Part shown: piece after piece, positions 7,261-16,496 of the stretch | How the letters are laid out: the number at the start of each line of letters is the position of its first letter | Numbering within the stretch: the stretch's first letter is position 1 | NCBI GenBank assembly: GCA_024636835.1 | Contig: JAGXGH010000095.1 | Span: 1-64,000, forward strand | Direction of reading: 5' to 3' | DNA length: 64,000 nucleotides | Source: Verrucomicrobiales bacterium | GTDB taxonomy: Bacteria > Verrucomicrobiota > Verrucomicrobiia > Verrucomicrobiales > SLCJ01 | Translations under genes and position numbers: made by a program | The notes under the pieces: generated by a model | Databases searched by the model: none | Seen by the model: only the letters and a program-made list of their open reading frames with translations | Told to the model about the DNA's origin: nothing

Positions 7261-9390
7261 CTACTTCCAATGCTCTTTTTCGTAAGCGCTTTGATCTTCG
7301 CGGCCGAGCGGCTGTGAAGAGCACCCAGTCCGCACGAAAAAGTCTTCTTGCCCTTCAAATTTGGTGAAGACGGGTTTCCCGCTCTTCGACACCTGCACCC
7401 GGCAAATCTGCTGACTGTCGTAGATCGGAAAGCTGATTTTAACGTGTTGACCGAAATGAGCACCGATAAACTTCTTGATGATCTCGATAAGTTGCAACTC
7501 GAAGCCATCGACGTTTTTCTTGGAAAGCGTCTGAAAGTCGTTTTCCAAGCCGAGCGCGTTTGACTCATCGTCGATACCGATCAACAAGTCGCCGCCCTCG
7601 GTATTCAGAAAAGCCGCGATGGTTTTCGCTATTACATATTCGAGCTTCTTATTCACCGCCTGCGTTCGCAGGTCGTAGCGCAAGGTTGACTTGAATTCCA
7701 ATCTCTCGCCTTCTCCCGAGAGAATGAGTTCCTCAAGCTCCTCGTTGACCGCCTCTTGGTGCTCCATCTCAATTCTCGCTTTCAAGGCGTCGAAAATCTT
7801 TCCTGCACGGCTTTTCAGGAATACGCCGTAGTCGTTACTCTCTATTCCGTAGCCGTTGCGGTCGATGAAATGCGAGTTCAAAGCTATGTTGATATCGCTG
7901 TTCTCATCCTCGAAATCTCCAATGTAAACGGATGGAGCCTTGGCTCCGATTTTCCGCTTATTTAAATGGTCACTCACGAAAGTTACGTTCACGAGACTGT
8001 TGCTGTTGAACGGGGTTTTTCCGCGAAGGTAAGCCTTCGGGAAAAAGTGGTGGTAGTTCTTACTGTTCGCGATTTTCAGCCAGGAATTGTCGAGAATGAC
8101 TTTCCCATTATCCCGGAAGTCCTTCGGCTCCTGATAGGCCAGTAAGCAAAGGACTGCTTTGCAATAGCTGTTGCCAGCACTGAAATTCGTGTCGATCAAA
8201 GTCTGCGGCGACTCCAGATGCACTTTGATGTCCGAATAGTCCGGGCGATTCTCAACAAGAATCGCGTCGATCCGCTTGATGTCTTTTGCTAGCTTCGACT
8301 CCGCTGCACTGGAGTAGCGGAAGGAAAGTGCCATTCTCCAGAAGAATTCTTCCAGAAGCTTCTTCTGGTTCCCACTAGGCTTGTCCTTGTGGTGGTAGAA
8401 AAAGTAACTGAAAGGTACCAATAGCGAGTCGTAGGGAAGGATTTGCGAGACCGGGATGCGATAGGTGGTGCGAAAATAGTCGATACTCTCTTTGATCGCA
8501 GAAATAGCAGCCTCCCATGTGTCAATGATCCCCTGTTTGTCCAGTGAGAGGATAGTCTTGCGCTTGCACTCCTTTGTCCGGCTGAGCACAAGTGCCAGCA
8601 AGCTGAGTATCAGCGAGCTGGAGACTCCCTCATATTTGATGTCCTTCAGTTCCTTGATGAAGGCATCCCACTTCACCGCCATGTCGAAGGATTGTGTCTC
8701 GTCGTAGGTCTTGGCCGACATGATCTCGAACAAGGTCAATGTCTGCCCGCCTGTATTAATCCGAGTGAATACCTCAATTGCTGACTCAATATCCTCTTTC
8801 CGCAATACCACAGTCGAAAACTCGTAGGTGCGGAAGGCGGTCGCATACGAATCGATCAGCTCTAATTCCTCTCCGCTAAACTTAGATTCCAAGGACTTGG
8901 CCTTGGCAAAGCTGAAATTCAACACATCGCTGAGGGATATATGTTTGTCACTCGTCGGCGTCGCTGTGATGACCTGTTCTTCGTCTTCTTCAATGTCCAC
9001 ATCGATATTCACCACGATGTCTCCGTAGTTCGTAGTCTTCTTCTCGCCGACTTTTTGGATTATTGCCCCTCGGTAGGCGGCAAACAGCGACGTGATGCGC
9101 TGCTGCCCATCGAGCACGTATTCAACCTTTGTCCCGTCCGGTGTAGGCGGAATGTCCAGATTGCCAACATTTTTGATGTCGTTGATCCGCTCATCCGTTT
9201 TCCAAAGGATGAAAGTGCCAATCGGATAGCCTTTCAAAATGCTGTCCAGTAGCTTCGCCGTCTTGTCAATGCCCCAAACAAACTCCCTCTGAAATTTTGG
9301 GATCTTGATGATTCCTTTCTCAATCTCAGAGATTAGGTCGGCGTATTTTTTGGAGTCGGGCTTGGGTTGTTCGAAGTTCATACTATTCAC
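7261..9390 (-). CDS. DUF262 / HNH-like nuclease fused to AlbA_2 (Schlafen-type) domain
   Basis: A 709-residue multidomain protein. Residues about 10-230 are a DUF262 (GmrS-like, ParB-fold NTPase) domain, including IPKFQREFVW, ILKGYPIGTFILWK and the DGQQRITSLFA signature near 93. Around 440-510, NYHHFFPKAYL followed by NSLVNVTFVSDHLNKRKIG is an HNH/His-Me-finger nuclease of the DUF1524 type. From about 555 to 705 an AlbA_2 domain follows (LEFKSTLRYD, then AFLNTEGGDLLIGIDD, then FFVRTGCSSQPL). DUF262/DUF1524 proteins such as GmrSD are type IV restriction enzymes for modified DNA; AlbA_2/Schlafen domains bind or cut nucleic acid. The addition of AlbA_2 is unusual. It begins 33 bp after the RloC-like gene and precedes the protease gene. 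Either MNSMNF methionine (9390 or 9381) could start it. Confidence 0.85.
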   Translation of the reverse strand: MNSMNFEQPKPDSKKYADLISEIEKGIIKIPKFQREFVWGIDKTAKLLDSILKGYPIGTFILWKTDERINDIKNVGNLDIPPTPDGTKVEYVLDGQQRITSLFAAYRGAIIQKVGEKKTTNYGDIVVNIDVDIEEDEEQVITATPTSDKHISLSDVLNFSFAKAKSLESKFSGEELELIDSYATAFRTYEFSTVVLRKEDIESAIEVFTRINTGGQTLTLFEIMSAKTYDETQSFDMAVKWDAFIKELKDIKYEGVSSSLILSLLALVLSRTKECKRKTILSLDKQGIIDTWEAAISAIKESIDYFRTTYRIPVSQILPYDSLLVPFSYFFYHHKDKPSGNQKKLLEEFFWRMALSFRYSSAAESKLAKDIKRIDAILVENRPDYSDIKVHLESPQTLIDTNFSAGNSYCKAVLCLLAYQEPKDFRDNGKVILDNSWLKIANSKNYHHFFPKAYLRGKTPFNSNSLVNVTFVSDHLNKRKIGAKAPSVYIGDFEDENSDINIALNSHFIDRNGYGIESNDYGVFLKSRAGKIFDALKARIEMEHQEAVNEELEELILSGEGERLEFKSTLRYDLRTQAVNKKLEYVIAKTIAAFLNTEGGDLLIGIDDESNALGLENDFQTLSKKNVDGFELQLIEIIKKFIGAHFGQHVKISFPIYDSQQICRVQVSKSGKPVFTKFEGQEDFFVRTGCSSQPLGREDQSAYEKEHWK

Positions 9391-9423
9391 GTCTGATGAA
9401 AAATTTACTGGTCGTTTTGATCG

Positions 9424-11631
9424 CTAATTTTTTATGAGGTTGGTATAGTGGGTTGGCGCAACAGTCTTGATCATCTCAATCAAATGAGCCGCGTTGTTTC
9501 TCGTCTCATCGACGAGGGACGGATCTAGTCCTTTACCAGTAGGATGTGAAAAGTCGTTCGCATACTTGTTCAACGCGGTCTTCTTGACCGGATCAAACAT
9601 CAGGCTCTGGAGTTTGTGATAGGTGGTATCTGCCGTTGGGCACATGAATTCCAAAAATTGCTCAAGAACCTTCCTGATGATGTTTGGCATCGGGTAGGCA
9701 TTCTCAATTGTTCCGTCACAAATATAGTCTCGGACCTGCTTGAACAGGAAAATATACTCGCTACCGTTCTTTGTCAGAGCCTTGTCCATTGGCTCGATCT
9801 CAGATTTTCTGTCACTTCCGGCCACGGCTTTCGCTCTCAACATAAAATAGCCGCGGTCATCATTCCGTGCATTTTTGATCCAATTCAGTAGCAGCTTCAG
9901 GAAATCGAAATTGTGAGTCAGCAAAAACACCTGTTTGGAGTCCTTTACCGCCTCTTTAAGAAATGCGAAGGCCTGATAGGTGGAGCTGGCGTCCAAACTG
10001 GAAATTGGGTCATCGACAACGACCACTCCTTTAGTTTTGTCAAAATCCTGATCTTCGAGTTGAACCGAAAAATAGACGAACGCGATTGCTGTTTTTTCAC
10101 CTTCGCTCAAGCCCTGTGCCGCTTCCGTCTTACGGTAAATCCGGTATCCGTCGCCCTCCGGGTCGAATCGTAATTCTTTGCGGCCGAGGAAGACTTCGAG
10201 TTTACGGGTCATGTCTTCTGCGGCTTTTTGCGTATTCGCAATAAGACCTCGCTTCCGTTTGATCTCGGCTTGAAGTTCATCGAGCGAAAGCTGCCCTGAT
10301 TCCGCATTACTGTCCTGAAAGCCAGTGTCCTCAGCACTCAGCTTTGCCAATTCTTCGTCATACTTTTCGATTGCTGGCTGAATAGTGCTCAGGTAGTGCT
10401 TCTCAATCTGCTCCGACGCTGAAGTGCGAGCCTCCTCGAAGCTTGCAGACTTCTCGTTGTGCCGCCCGAAGATCTTATTAATTCTGGCGACATTTTCAGC
10501 CAAAGCGGTCGTATCGAGTTTCACTCCGAATGTCATCTCATCGGTGCGGCTACCAAGCTTCTCTTTGACCAGAGTCATCCCATCAGTAAGGATTGTTTTC
10601 AGCTTCTCGACCTCCTCAAGAAGCGAGGTTTTGAGAGTTTCAAACTCTTCCTGAAACTCATCAAAAAGCTGCAACTTTGACGGTAGTGAATAGCTTTGAA
10701 GGCTATGCGCAGCCTCGTCATACTCTGAGATTAGACTTTCCAACTGTTTCTTGAGCGCCTTGTCGGCATCATTGAAGTGAGCAGTGAGAGACTTGAGCCG
10801 CTGTTCCGACACTGTGTTTCCGCAGAACTCACACTCGCTGCCCGGCTCATGAAGGCCTATACCGCTCTCAACCCATTGGGAAATCTCTGGATTCTCTTTG
10901 AGTCTAGCCAATACGACCGACTCTACTGTCTCAGCCAGCAACTCCGTCGATTCGGTAGAAATCGAAGCAATGTCAGCTTCAATTGAACCCAACTCAATCT
11001 TAGGAATGTCATCCAGTTTCTTTTGTTCAGCAGTGAGGCAAAGTTGTTCCAATTCTTCGTCACTAGAAACCTTGAATTCTGTAAGCTTCTTGTATGCAGC
11101 ATCCGCTTGCGGTTTTCTGTAGGTCCTGGATGTCAGCCCCTTCGTGGCGAGACCAATTTGGCTGGCAATGCTCGTGAACTCCTTGCCTCGCGCTTTTTCT
11201 ATAGCTTCTATTTTTTCTCTCACCCCCTTGAGCTTCTCTTTGCGTTCCTCAAGTTCCTTTTCGTTGGATATGAGTTCTGCTTGAAGCTCTTTTTGATCCT
11301 TTCCGATGATGAAGATCGGATTCAACTCGCCCTCGATCTCGCCAATATTTGAGCGGACATAGTCGGCATTGAACACTCGTATTGGAACGCTTCCAATATC
11401 GGTTTCCTTTAGAGTGCCACTTACCGCTTCGAGAGAATACTTGAGGTCAGGAAACTGTTCGCATTCTCCTGATGCTAAATGCGAGAAAAGCCGGGATAGC
11501 GTCGTCTTGCCCGAGCCATTCGATCCGTAGATGATATTGAACCGCTTGAATTCATTCAGAGCATTGCCTGTAGGCCAGCGGTAGCCGTCGAACACGCCCA
11601 TGTCGTTGACGCTTTTTATTTTCTTAATCAT
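9424..11631 (-). CDS. RloC/PrrC-like AAA_13 ATPase with zinc hook (putative anticodon nuclease)
   Basis: A 735-residue SMC-like ATPase. Walker A is GSNGSGKTTLSR near 35. Long coiled coils at about 120-230 and 290-480 are joined by a CEFC zinc-hook motif near 267. The ABC signature LSEGEKTAIAF lies near 509, Walker B VVVVDDPISSLD near 537 and the H-loop LLTHNFDF near 570. After it come an Arg-x3-Glu pair (IIRKVLEQF near 650) and a downstream His (DFSHPTG near 694), resembling the Arg-Glu-His triad of PrrC/RloC anticodon nucleases. An RNNAAH near 708 fits the HEPN R-x4-H motif. RloC cuts tRNA under phage or DNA-damage stress. The start overlaps the Cap15 stop by 4 bp, so the two are translationally coupled. 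The nuclease activity is inferred from residues, not proven. Confidence 0.82.
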   Translation of the reverse strand: MIKKIKSVNDMGVFDGYRWPTGNALNEFKRFNIIYGSNGSGKTTLSRLFSHLASGECEQFPDLKYSLEAVSGTLKETDIGSVPIRVFNADYVRSNIGEIEGELNPIFIIGKDQKELQAELISNEKELEERKEKLKGVREKIEAIEKARGKEFTSIASQIGLATKGLTSRTYRKPQADAAYKKLTEFKVSSDEELEQLCLTAEQKKLDDIPKIELGSIEADIASISTESTELLAETVESVVLARLKENPEISQWVESGIGLHEPGSECEFCGNTVSEQRLKSLTAHFNDADKALKKQLESLISEYDEAAHSLQSYSLPSKLQLFDEFQEEFETLKTSLLEEVEKLKTILTDGMTLVKEKLGSRTDEMTFGVKLDTTALAENVARINKIFGRHNEKSASFEEARTSASEQIEKHYLSTIQPAIEKYDEELAKLSAEDTGFQDSNAESGQLSLDELQAEIKRKRGLIANTQKAAEDMTRKLEVFLGRKELRFDPEGDGYRIYRKTEAAQGLSEGEKTAIAFVYFSVQLEDQDFDKTKGVVVVDDPISSLDASSTYQAFAFLKEAVKDSKQVFLLTHNFDFLKLLLNWIKNARNDDRGYFMLRAKAVAGSDRKSEIEPMDKALTKNGSEYIFLFKQVRDYICDGTIENAYPMPNIIRKVLEQFLEFMCPTADTTYHKLQSLMFDPVKKTALNKYANDFSHPTGKGLDPSLVDETRNNAAHLIEMIKTVAPTHYTNLIKN

Positions 11632-12284
11632 GGGTTCTTTGACTTCATTGGGTGATCCCCTATATCTTGAGGGAATTCATCTAAATGATCGGTTGTTCTA
11701 AGCGTCAGAACAACTTCTCCGGTAGTTTTGCGCTCAGTCCAATAGGTTCCTTTGAGCTTTGATGCCGGATTTCCAATCACTTCAAACGTGATGGTTCCAT
11801 CGTGTGGCTGGCTTCGCTCGGCGACGGTCGTCGATGGTTTACTGGTATAGCAATAGCCGAGCATTTTAAGTTGTTCGTCGCCGTCGACCCAGAAACCCGC
11901 TAAGTAGCTACGGCTAGTCATTTCCGCAGTTCTCATCACACAGCTGATTTTTGCGAAGGACTGCTTTATTGTGAGAATGACCGGAATTGGGCCGGGCGTC
12001 TCACCAGTTTCAGGATTCTTCCAAGTTGTCTGTATCGAACCTTCCCACGTTCCGTTCAGGTTGGGAAACGGGACAAGCCATCCCTGAAAGATTCTCCATT
12101 TCCACCCGAACTTGGTAAAAATCCAGCACAAGACAAGCAGGATGGGAATTGTCTTATAGGATACGAAAAGAGCCGACTTCAGATCGGTAATCTTGTGTCC
12201 CGAGAGAAGAGCAACCGCAACCAAGCAGAGCGCAAATAACGCGAACAGAAGGTATACGAACGGTTTTATTTTTAGGTTTCTCAT
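11628..12284 (-). CDS. cap15: CBASS effector Cap15 (two-TM, beta-barrel cyclic-nucleotide receptor)
   Basis: 218 residues with two N-terminal membrane helices (about 8-28 and 40-60) followed by a beta-rich domain starting at the family-typical LNGTWEGSIQ segment near 77 and ending near 200 (GTITFEVIGNP, LKGTYWTERK). This is the S-2TM-beta/Cap15 architecture. In CBASS, the barrel binds the cyclic nucleotide made by the partner CD-NTase and the protein then oligomerises and disrupts the inner membrane, causing abortive infection. The CD-NTase gene lies directly upstream with a 2-bp gap; no Cap2/Cap3 genes are present, so this is a two-gene type I CBASS. The stop overlaps the RloC-like gene start (ATGA). 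The family call rests on architecture and the LNGTW motif. Confidence 0.8.
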   Translation of the reverse strand: MRNLKIKPFVYLLFALFALCLVAVALLSGHKITDLKSALFVSYKTIPILLVLCWIFTKFGWKWRIFQGWLVPFPNLNGTWEGSIQTTWKNPETGETPGPIPVILTIKQSFAKISCVMRTAEMTSRSYLAGFWVDGDEQLKMLGYCYTSKPSTTVAERSQPHDGTITFEVIGNPASKLKGTYWTERKTTGEVVLTLRTTDHLDEFPQDIGDHPMKSKNP

Positions 12285-12286
12285 GG

Positions 12287-13183
12287 TTATCCGATGTAGT
12301 TCCAGGCTTGCTTCAGAAACTCACGCGCTCCGTCTCGCTCCCAGGGCTGAGAACTATGAAAGAGCCATTTAAGATCATTTACCTCTTTCCACTTGCTGCA
12401 AGCTTCATCCGTATTAGAATGATCCCAAAGGTCGACGATAAGGACGCGCGTCATCTCGTAGTAAGAATCGTGCTCGAACACCTTGGGATCGGAGTTCCAC
12501 ACAAGACACTCGATCAAAAAAGAAGACGTGGATTCTGCGCTTAAAATTCCATCATCGGACATCTTGTCACGTATCCTTTTCAATATACGGATTGCGCGTT
12601 TGTATCTTCGGCCTGTTTCATTGTTGCGTTGGACTCCATTCGCTATCGTTTGGTCTGGCCAGTTCTTGATACGTGCTCCCTTGTCTGGATCGAATGCGAC
12701 TCCTGAATAGTAATGTGGGGTTTGGCCACTGTTGAATCTGCCCGTATACCAACGATACTCGAAGGTTGGAACTACGTCAGCATCGACGCGGTAGGAGTTC
12801 GCATGCACGTCGAGTGCCTTGTTTCCTCGTGTCACCCCGTCTGCTCCGAAGTAGTCACACATCGCCTTATAAACCATGTTTTTGTATTCAGCGAAGTTCA
12901 TCGTTCCGGGGATATTGCCGAAATCACTCCTCGATTTGCCCTCTGGATAATGCACAAAAAATGTTCCATTGTAGCGAACGCAAATATCCACGTCACTATT
13001 CTGGCGAACATTCGTGTTGGCACGATATGAACCTTGAGCAAATACGGTAATATCAAGATACTGCAATTGACTGTCGGCGGCTATAGCCTTCCGAACCATG
13101 TTTTCGGCATTTGTGCAGCGATCTTTTTCCGTTTGGCTCGGTCCGGTAGACCACGCTCTCAGTTGTTCTTCGGTAACACTCAT
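12287..13183 (-). CDS. CBASS CD-NTase (cyclic oligonucleotide synthase)
   Basis: A 298-residue cGAS/DncV-like nucleotidyltransferase. The GS loop FAQGSYRAN is near residue 49 and the two metal-binding aspartates are in SDVDICVRY near 63. The third acidic residue is in VDADVVPTFEY near 135. The helical C-terminal half carries RRYKRAIRILKRIRD and a conserved SSFLIECLVWN segment. On phage infection such enzymes make a cyclic di- or trinucleotide that activates the adjacent effector, here Cap15. The 2-bp gaps to the GIY-YIG gene upstream and Cap15 downstream show operonic expression; AGGA lies immediately before the ATG. The nucleotide product and the exact clade cannot be told from sequence reading alone. 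Confidence 0.88.
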   Translation of the reverse strand: MSVTEEQLRAWSTGPSQTEKDRCTNAENMVRKAIAADSQLQYLDITVFAQGSYRANTNVRQNSDVDICVRYNGTFFVHYPEGKSRSDFGNIPGTMNFAEYKNMVYKAMCDYFGADGVTRGNKALDVHANSYRVDADVVPTFEYRWYTGRFNSGQTPHYYSGVAFDPDKGARIKNWPDQTIANGVQRNNETGRRYKRAIRILKRIRDKMSDDGILSAESTSSFLIECLVWNSDPKVFEHDSYYEMTRVLIVDLWDHSNTDEACSKWKEVNDLKWLFHSSQPWERDGAREFLKQAWNYIG

Positions 13184-13185
13184 TC

Positions 13186-14385
13186 CTAAATCTCAGTTAT
13201 TCTTCCTTCCTCCGGATCATACCGAAACTCCGGCAGAGTTCCATCGATGAGTTTCTGTATCGCTTCCTCGATGACTGGTAGAGGTACAAGGAACCACTCC
13301 TTGGGTTCAACGTCGAAGCCGAAGCGGTCTTTCAGTTGAAAATCGAGTCGGGCTGGGTCGAGGAACTTGTGCAGGAGCTTCTCAAGTTTGGTCAAGTTAA
13401 GGTTTGAGACCTTGTAGGTCTCGATAATCTCAACGTCAGCCAGCAGGTAAGTAGGATCTTTGGCCGCATTGGCAACTCGCTTCTTCACCGAACCTTTGGT
13501 GATACCGATTTTGTGGATCACCTTTCTGTTCTCAGCGATGAAGCCATTCTCCGATTTACTTCGGAGAACATAAACGTAGCCGACTGTTTGGTCGTCGGCT
13601 TCCTCTTGATCGGAAAATAGTGGGCCGAAATTCCCATGCGTGATGATTCTCCGAGCAGAAGGATCTTCCCACAATCGCTTTTGGAGAGAACGGCGGAGCA
13701 TTCCACTCTCTGTGCCATTATCAAAAATAATTCTTAACCTACAGTCCTGCCGTCCTTCTCCATCAACGAATACTTCACCTGCACCCGCTATATATGCGGT
13801 CTGGCCCTGAACAATGTAAAATTCACCGACAGCGACATCGGCTTTATTCAGGCAATCGATAATTGCACGACTACCGGCTTTTAGATCACTTTTCACCTGC
13901 TCGAACATGGGCTTGTAGACACCAAAGTTTTGGCATGGTGTTCGCTGCGCAATCTCTTCTGCCGCCAGTTTCTCCTTGGTGGAACGGACGTGCGTCAGCT
14001 CAGTGATGTCGTCGGAGTCCTCGGCATCGACACCGAGTGCATTCAGAATCTCGTAATCGCTAGGGTCTTCCCTCAACACAGAGGATGGCTCTCCACTGTT
14101 CTCAACCTCCAGTAAGCGTTTTGTATCGACGTCTTGCAGGACATCGCGGCACTCTTTTGATTCGCGCAATCGATCTAGTCGGATGGCATAAAGCCGCTCG
14201 AAGATGTCACGGTCATCGCCGTGCTCCGGCAACCTCCCATGTTCCTGCACAAAGCGTTCGATCTCCTCGTAGCCTGCAATGATGCGCTGCTCTTTTGGAG
14301 TTCTTGCGCCTTGCTTTTTAGAGGCGGTATCGACGCCAAGTTCGTCGAGAAGATCCAAGTCTTCCTTACTGACTTTCTTAGGCAT
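13186..14385 (-). CDS. GIY-YIG (T5orf172/MUG113-type) nuclease-domain protein
   Basis: About 399 residues. The N-terminal 150 are acidic and helical and contain repeated aspartate-rich LG-V segments (DELGVDTASKK, LNALGVDAEDSDD), perhaps docking motifs. A GIY-YIG domain of the T5orf172 type spans about residues 268-345: GYVYVLRSKSENGF, then VIHKIGITKGSVKKRV, then the LTKLEKLLHKFL helix. GIY-YIG domains cut DNA. The ATG at 14385 is chosen over an upstream in-frame start because AAGGAGGAG precedes it by 4-5 bases; it overlaps the helicase stop by 8 bp. With the helicase and the methyltransferase it may form a multi-subunit restriction-like complex. It could instead be an accessory protein with a non-catalytic fold. 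Confidence 0.75.
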   Translation of the reverse strand: MPKKVSKEDLDLLDELGVDTASKKQGARTPKEQRIIAGYEEIERFVQEHGRLPEHGDDRDIFERLYAIRLDRLRESKECRDVLQDVDTKRLLEVENSGEPSSVLREDPSDYEILNALGVDAEDSDDITELTHVRSTKEKLAAEEIAQRTPCQNFGVYKPMFEQVKSDLKAGSRAIIDCLNKADVAVGEFYIVQGQTAYIAGAGEVFVDGEGRQDCRLRIIFDNGTESGMLRRSLQKRLWEDPSARRIITHGNFGPLFSDQEEADDQTVGYVYVLRSKSENGFIAENRKVIHKIGITKGSVKKRVANAAKDPTYLLADVEIIETYKVSNLNLTKLEKLLHKFLDPARLDFQLKDRFGFDVEPKEWFLVPLPVIEEAIQKLIDGTLPEFRYDPEEGRITEI

Positions 14386-16429
14386 CCTGCTCCTCCTTTG
14401 CTTTGCGCTGTAAGAAGGCAACGCCTTCCGCCATCCGTTTTTCCCATGGGTCTGCAGCCGTCAGTGAAGGCAAACGTCCTTTCTCCTGTTTGAACTTCAA
14501 CGCCCGCTTGGCGAGTTCACGAGCCTCATCGAGGCTCATACTGACTTTTTTTGCCTCAATGATCTCCTTGATCCGCTTGAGTCTCCCAGGCTCCATCGTC
14601 TTGGCAAGGATAGCATAAGCCTCGCCAAATGGATTGATTCGGTCGATGAGGTCAATGTCGAGAGACTTCACGTCCATGGCGAATTTCCGCACGCCGTCAA
14701 GCAGGGCAGTGTTCGCGCTTGGCGTTTCGTCGCCACCACCTGCGAGGTTTTCTTTCGCTTTTTGAATCAGGTTTAGGGCCGCGACTGCATGCTGGCGGAC
14801 GGCTTCCTGATCCTCGTCGTCGAGTTCAGGATACTTGTCCTTGATGATCTTCCCCATACGAACTTGAGTTAGCTCTTCGGGAACCGCCTCCTCATCGAAC
14901 AAGCCGCGCTCTACGGTATCCTTGTCTTGAACGAAGGCGGTAATCACTTCGTTCAGGTCGTCCTGACAAATACGCTGCGCTTGCTCGCTCTTGGGTTCGA
15001 CCAATCCGTTGATCTCCATCTGTATGGTTCCCGTCTCGCGGTTGAAACCTACGTTTGGCTTGTCCTCTTGATAGCCATCATCGCCGTAATCGAATCCAGC
15101 CGTCGGACCGTTTTCGGGGCGTTTGGGACGGAACTCAAAGCGGGGAGCGAGCACCTGCTCCATGAGTAAGCTCGCTGCGATGGCCTTCAGTGTGTCGTTG
15201 ACCGCTTCCACAACTGCGGCCTCCGTCGCGTCCGGCTCGGCGATGAGATTGGTAAAGCGCGCGCGCCACTTGTTCGGGGCGTCGCGTGTGGCACGACCGA
15301 TGATCTGAACGATCTCGGTCAGACTGGAACGGTATCCGACGGTCAGGGCGTGTTCGCACCAAATCCAGTCGAAGCCCTCCTTAGCCATACCAAGGGCGAT
15401 GATGATGTCCACATGGTCGCGGTTGTTTTTCTGAGCCGGGTCTTTGAGAGCGGCGGAAACGCGATCACGCTTGGAAGAGTCGTCATCCACCAAATCGGCG
15501 ATCTTGAGGATCTTGCCAGCTGAGGTTTTGACCAATTGAAAACCCGTATCCGGATCGGTTCCTTGCCACTCGCCAAGCTCTTCGAGAATGTGCTCCACTT
15601 CGCGAATCTTATCCTTCGTGCTTTCCCGTGAATTGACGTTGGGGATATGGATGATGGTTTTCTCGTTCGGGTCGAGCACTCCCAGAATCTCCTCGGAGTA
15701 GCGGCCTGAATAAAAATAGTAGCCGATGTCCAGCTGCTTGAGATACTCGTAGCCATTCAACTGCTCGTAATAAGTGTAGGTGACAGACTCAAATTTCGCC
15801 TCGTCCTCCGGATGAAGAACGGCCTCGGCATCGCCTCGGAAATACGAGCCAGTCATAGCGACGAGGTGCGCCTTGTCGCGTGTCATGAAATCGCCAAGGT
15901 GCGCGCCGAGTTTATTATCTGGGTTTGCAGAGACGTGGTGGAATTCGTCGATGGCAAGCAGACGGTCATCGAAGGCATCCACACCGAACTTATCGACCGC
16001 GAAGCGGAAGGTGGCATGAGTGCAGACGAGGATTTTCGAATCACTGTCAAGGAAGGTCTTCACTGAATTCACCTTGCCATCATCGCCCCCGGGGGCGTTA
16101 CAAAGGTTCCACTTCGGCTCAACCGTCCAGTCTGCCCAAAATCCGAACTTACTGAGCGGTTCATTCTGGAAGCTGGAGCCAATCGACTTCTCCGGCACGA
16201 TGATGATGGCTTGCTTCATCCCTTGGTTCTCTAGTTTATCGAGTGCAATAAACATCAAGGCGCGGCTCTTGCCGGAGGCAGGCGGCGATTTGATCAACAG
16301 GTATTGTTCACCACGCTTTTGGAAAGCGCGTTCCTGCATCGGGCGCATTCCCAGCTCATTGGACCTGGCGGACGTGCCGCGTTGCTCGTAGTTGACGGAG
16401 ATGGAGGGGATTGATTTGGGATCGCTCAT
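14378..16429 (-). CDS. DEAD/DEAH-box (SF2) helicase, restriction-type
   Basis: 683 residues with SF2 helicase motifs in order: Walker A SPPASGKSRA near 48, DEFHHVS (motif II) near 161, MTGSYF (motif III) near 189, and a C-terminal RecA-like lobe with IIIALGMAKEGFDW near 345 and the motif VI arginines in QIIGRATRDAP near 375. The C-terminal 250 residues are acidic and helical with no recognised domain. The protein resembles the translocase subunits of type I and III restriction enzymes and other R-M-like systems, which use ATP to move on DNA. The neighbours are a GIY-YIG protein downstream (8-bp overlap) and a hypothetical protein 67 bp upstream; the modification enzyme lies in the same operon at 18850. 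Confidence 0.85.
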   Translation of the reverse strand: MSDPKSIPSISVNYEQRGTSARSNELGMRPMQERAFQKRGEQYLLIKSPPASGKSRALMFIALDKLENQGMKQAIIIVPEKSIGSSFQNEPLSKFGFWADWTVEPKWNLCNAPGGDDGKVNSVKTFLDSDSKILVCTHATFRFAVDKFGVDAFDDRLLAIDEFHHVSANPDNKLGAHLGDFMTRDKAHLVAMTGSYFRGDAEAVLHPEDEAKFESVTYTYYEQLNGYEYLKQLDIGYYFYSGRYSEEILGVLDPNEKTIIHIPNVNSRESTKDKIREVEHILEELGEWQGTDPDTGFQLVKTSAGKILKIADLVDDDSSKRDRVSAALKDPAQKNNRDHVDIIIALGMAKEGFDWIWCEHALTVGYRSSLTEIVQIIGRATRDAPNKWRARFTNLIAEPDATEAAVVEAVNDTLKAIAASLLMEQVLAPRFEFRPKRPENGPTAGFDYGDDGYQEDKPNVGFNRETGTIQMEINGLVEPKSEQAQRICQDDLNEVITAFVQDKDTVERGLFDEEAVPEELTQVRMGKIIKDKYPELDDEDQEAVRQHAVAALNLIQKAKENLAGGGDETPSANTALLDGVRKFAMDVKSLDIDLIDRINPFGEAYAILAKTMEPGRLKRIKEIIEAKKVSMSLDEARELAKRALKFKQEKGRLPSLTAADPWEKRMAEGVAFLQRKAKEEQDA

Positions 16430-16496
16430 GATGGATCAAACTGGAAGTGAGGTATGTGATGAAAAGAGAAATTGTTCAATTTGATTCCTCAGCCTG

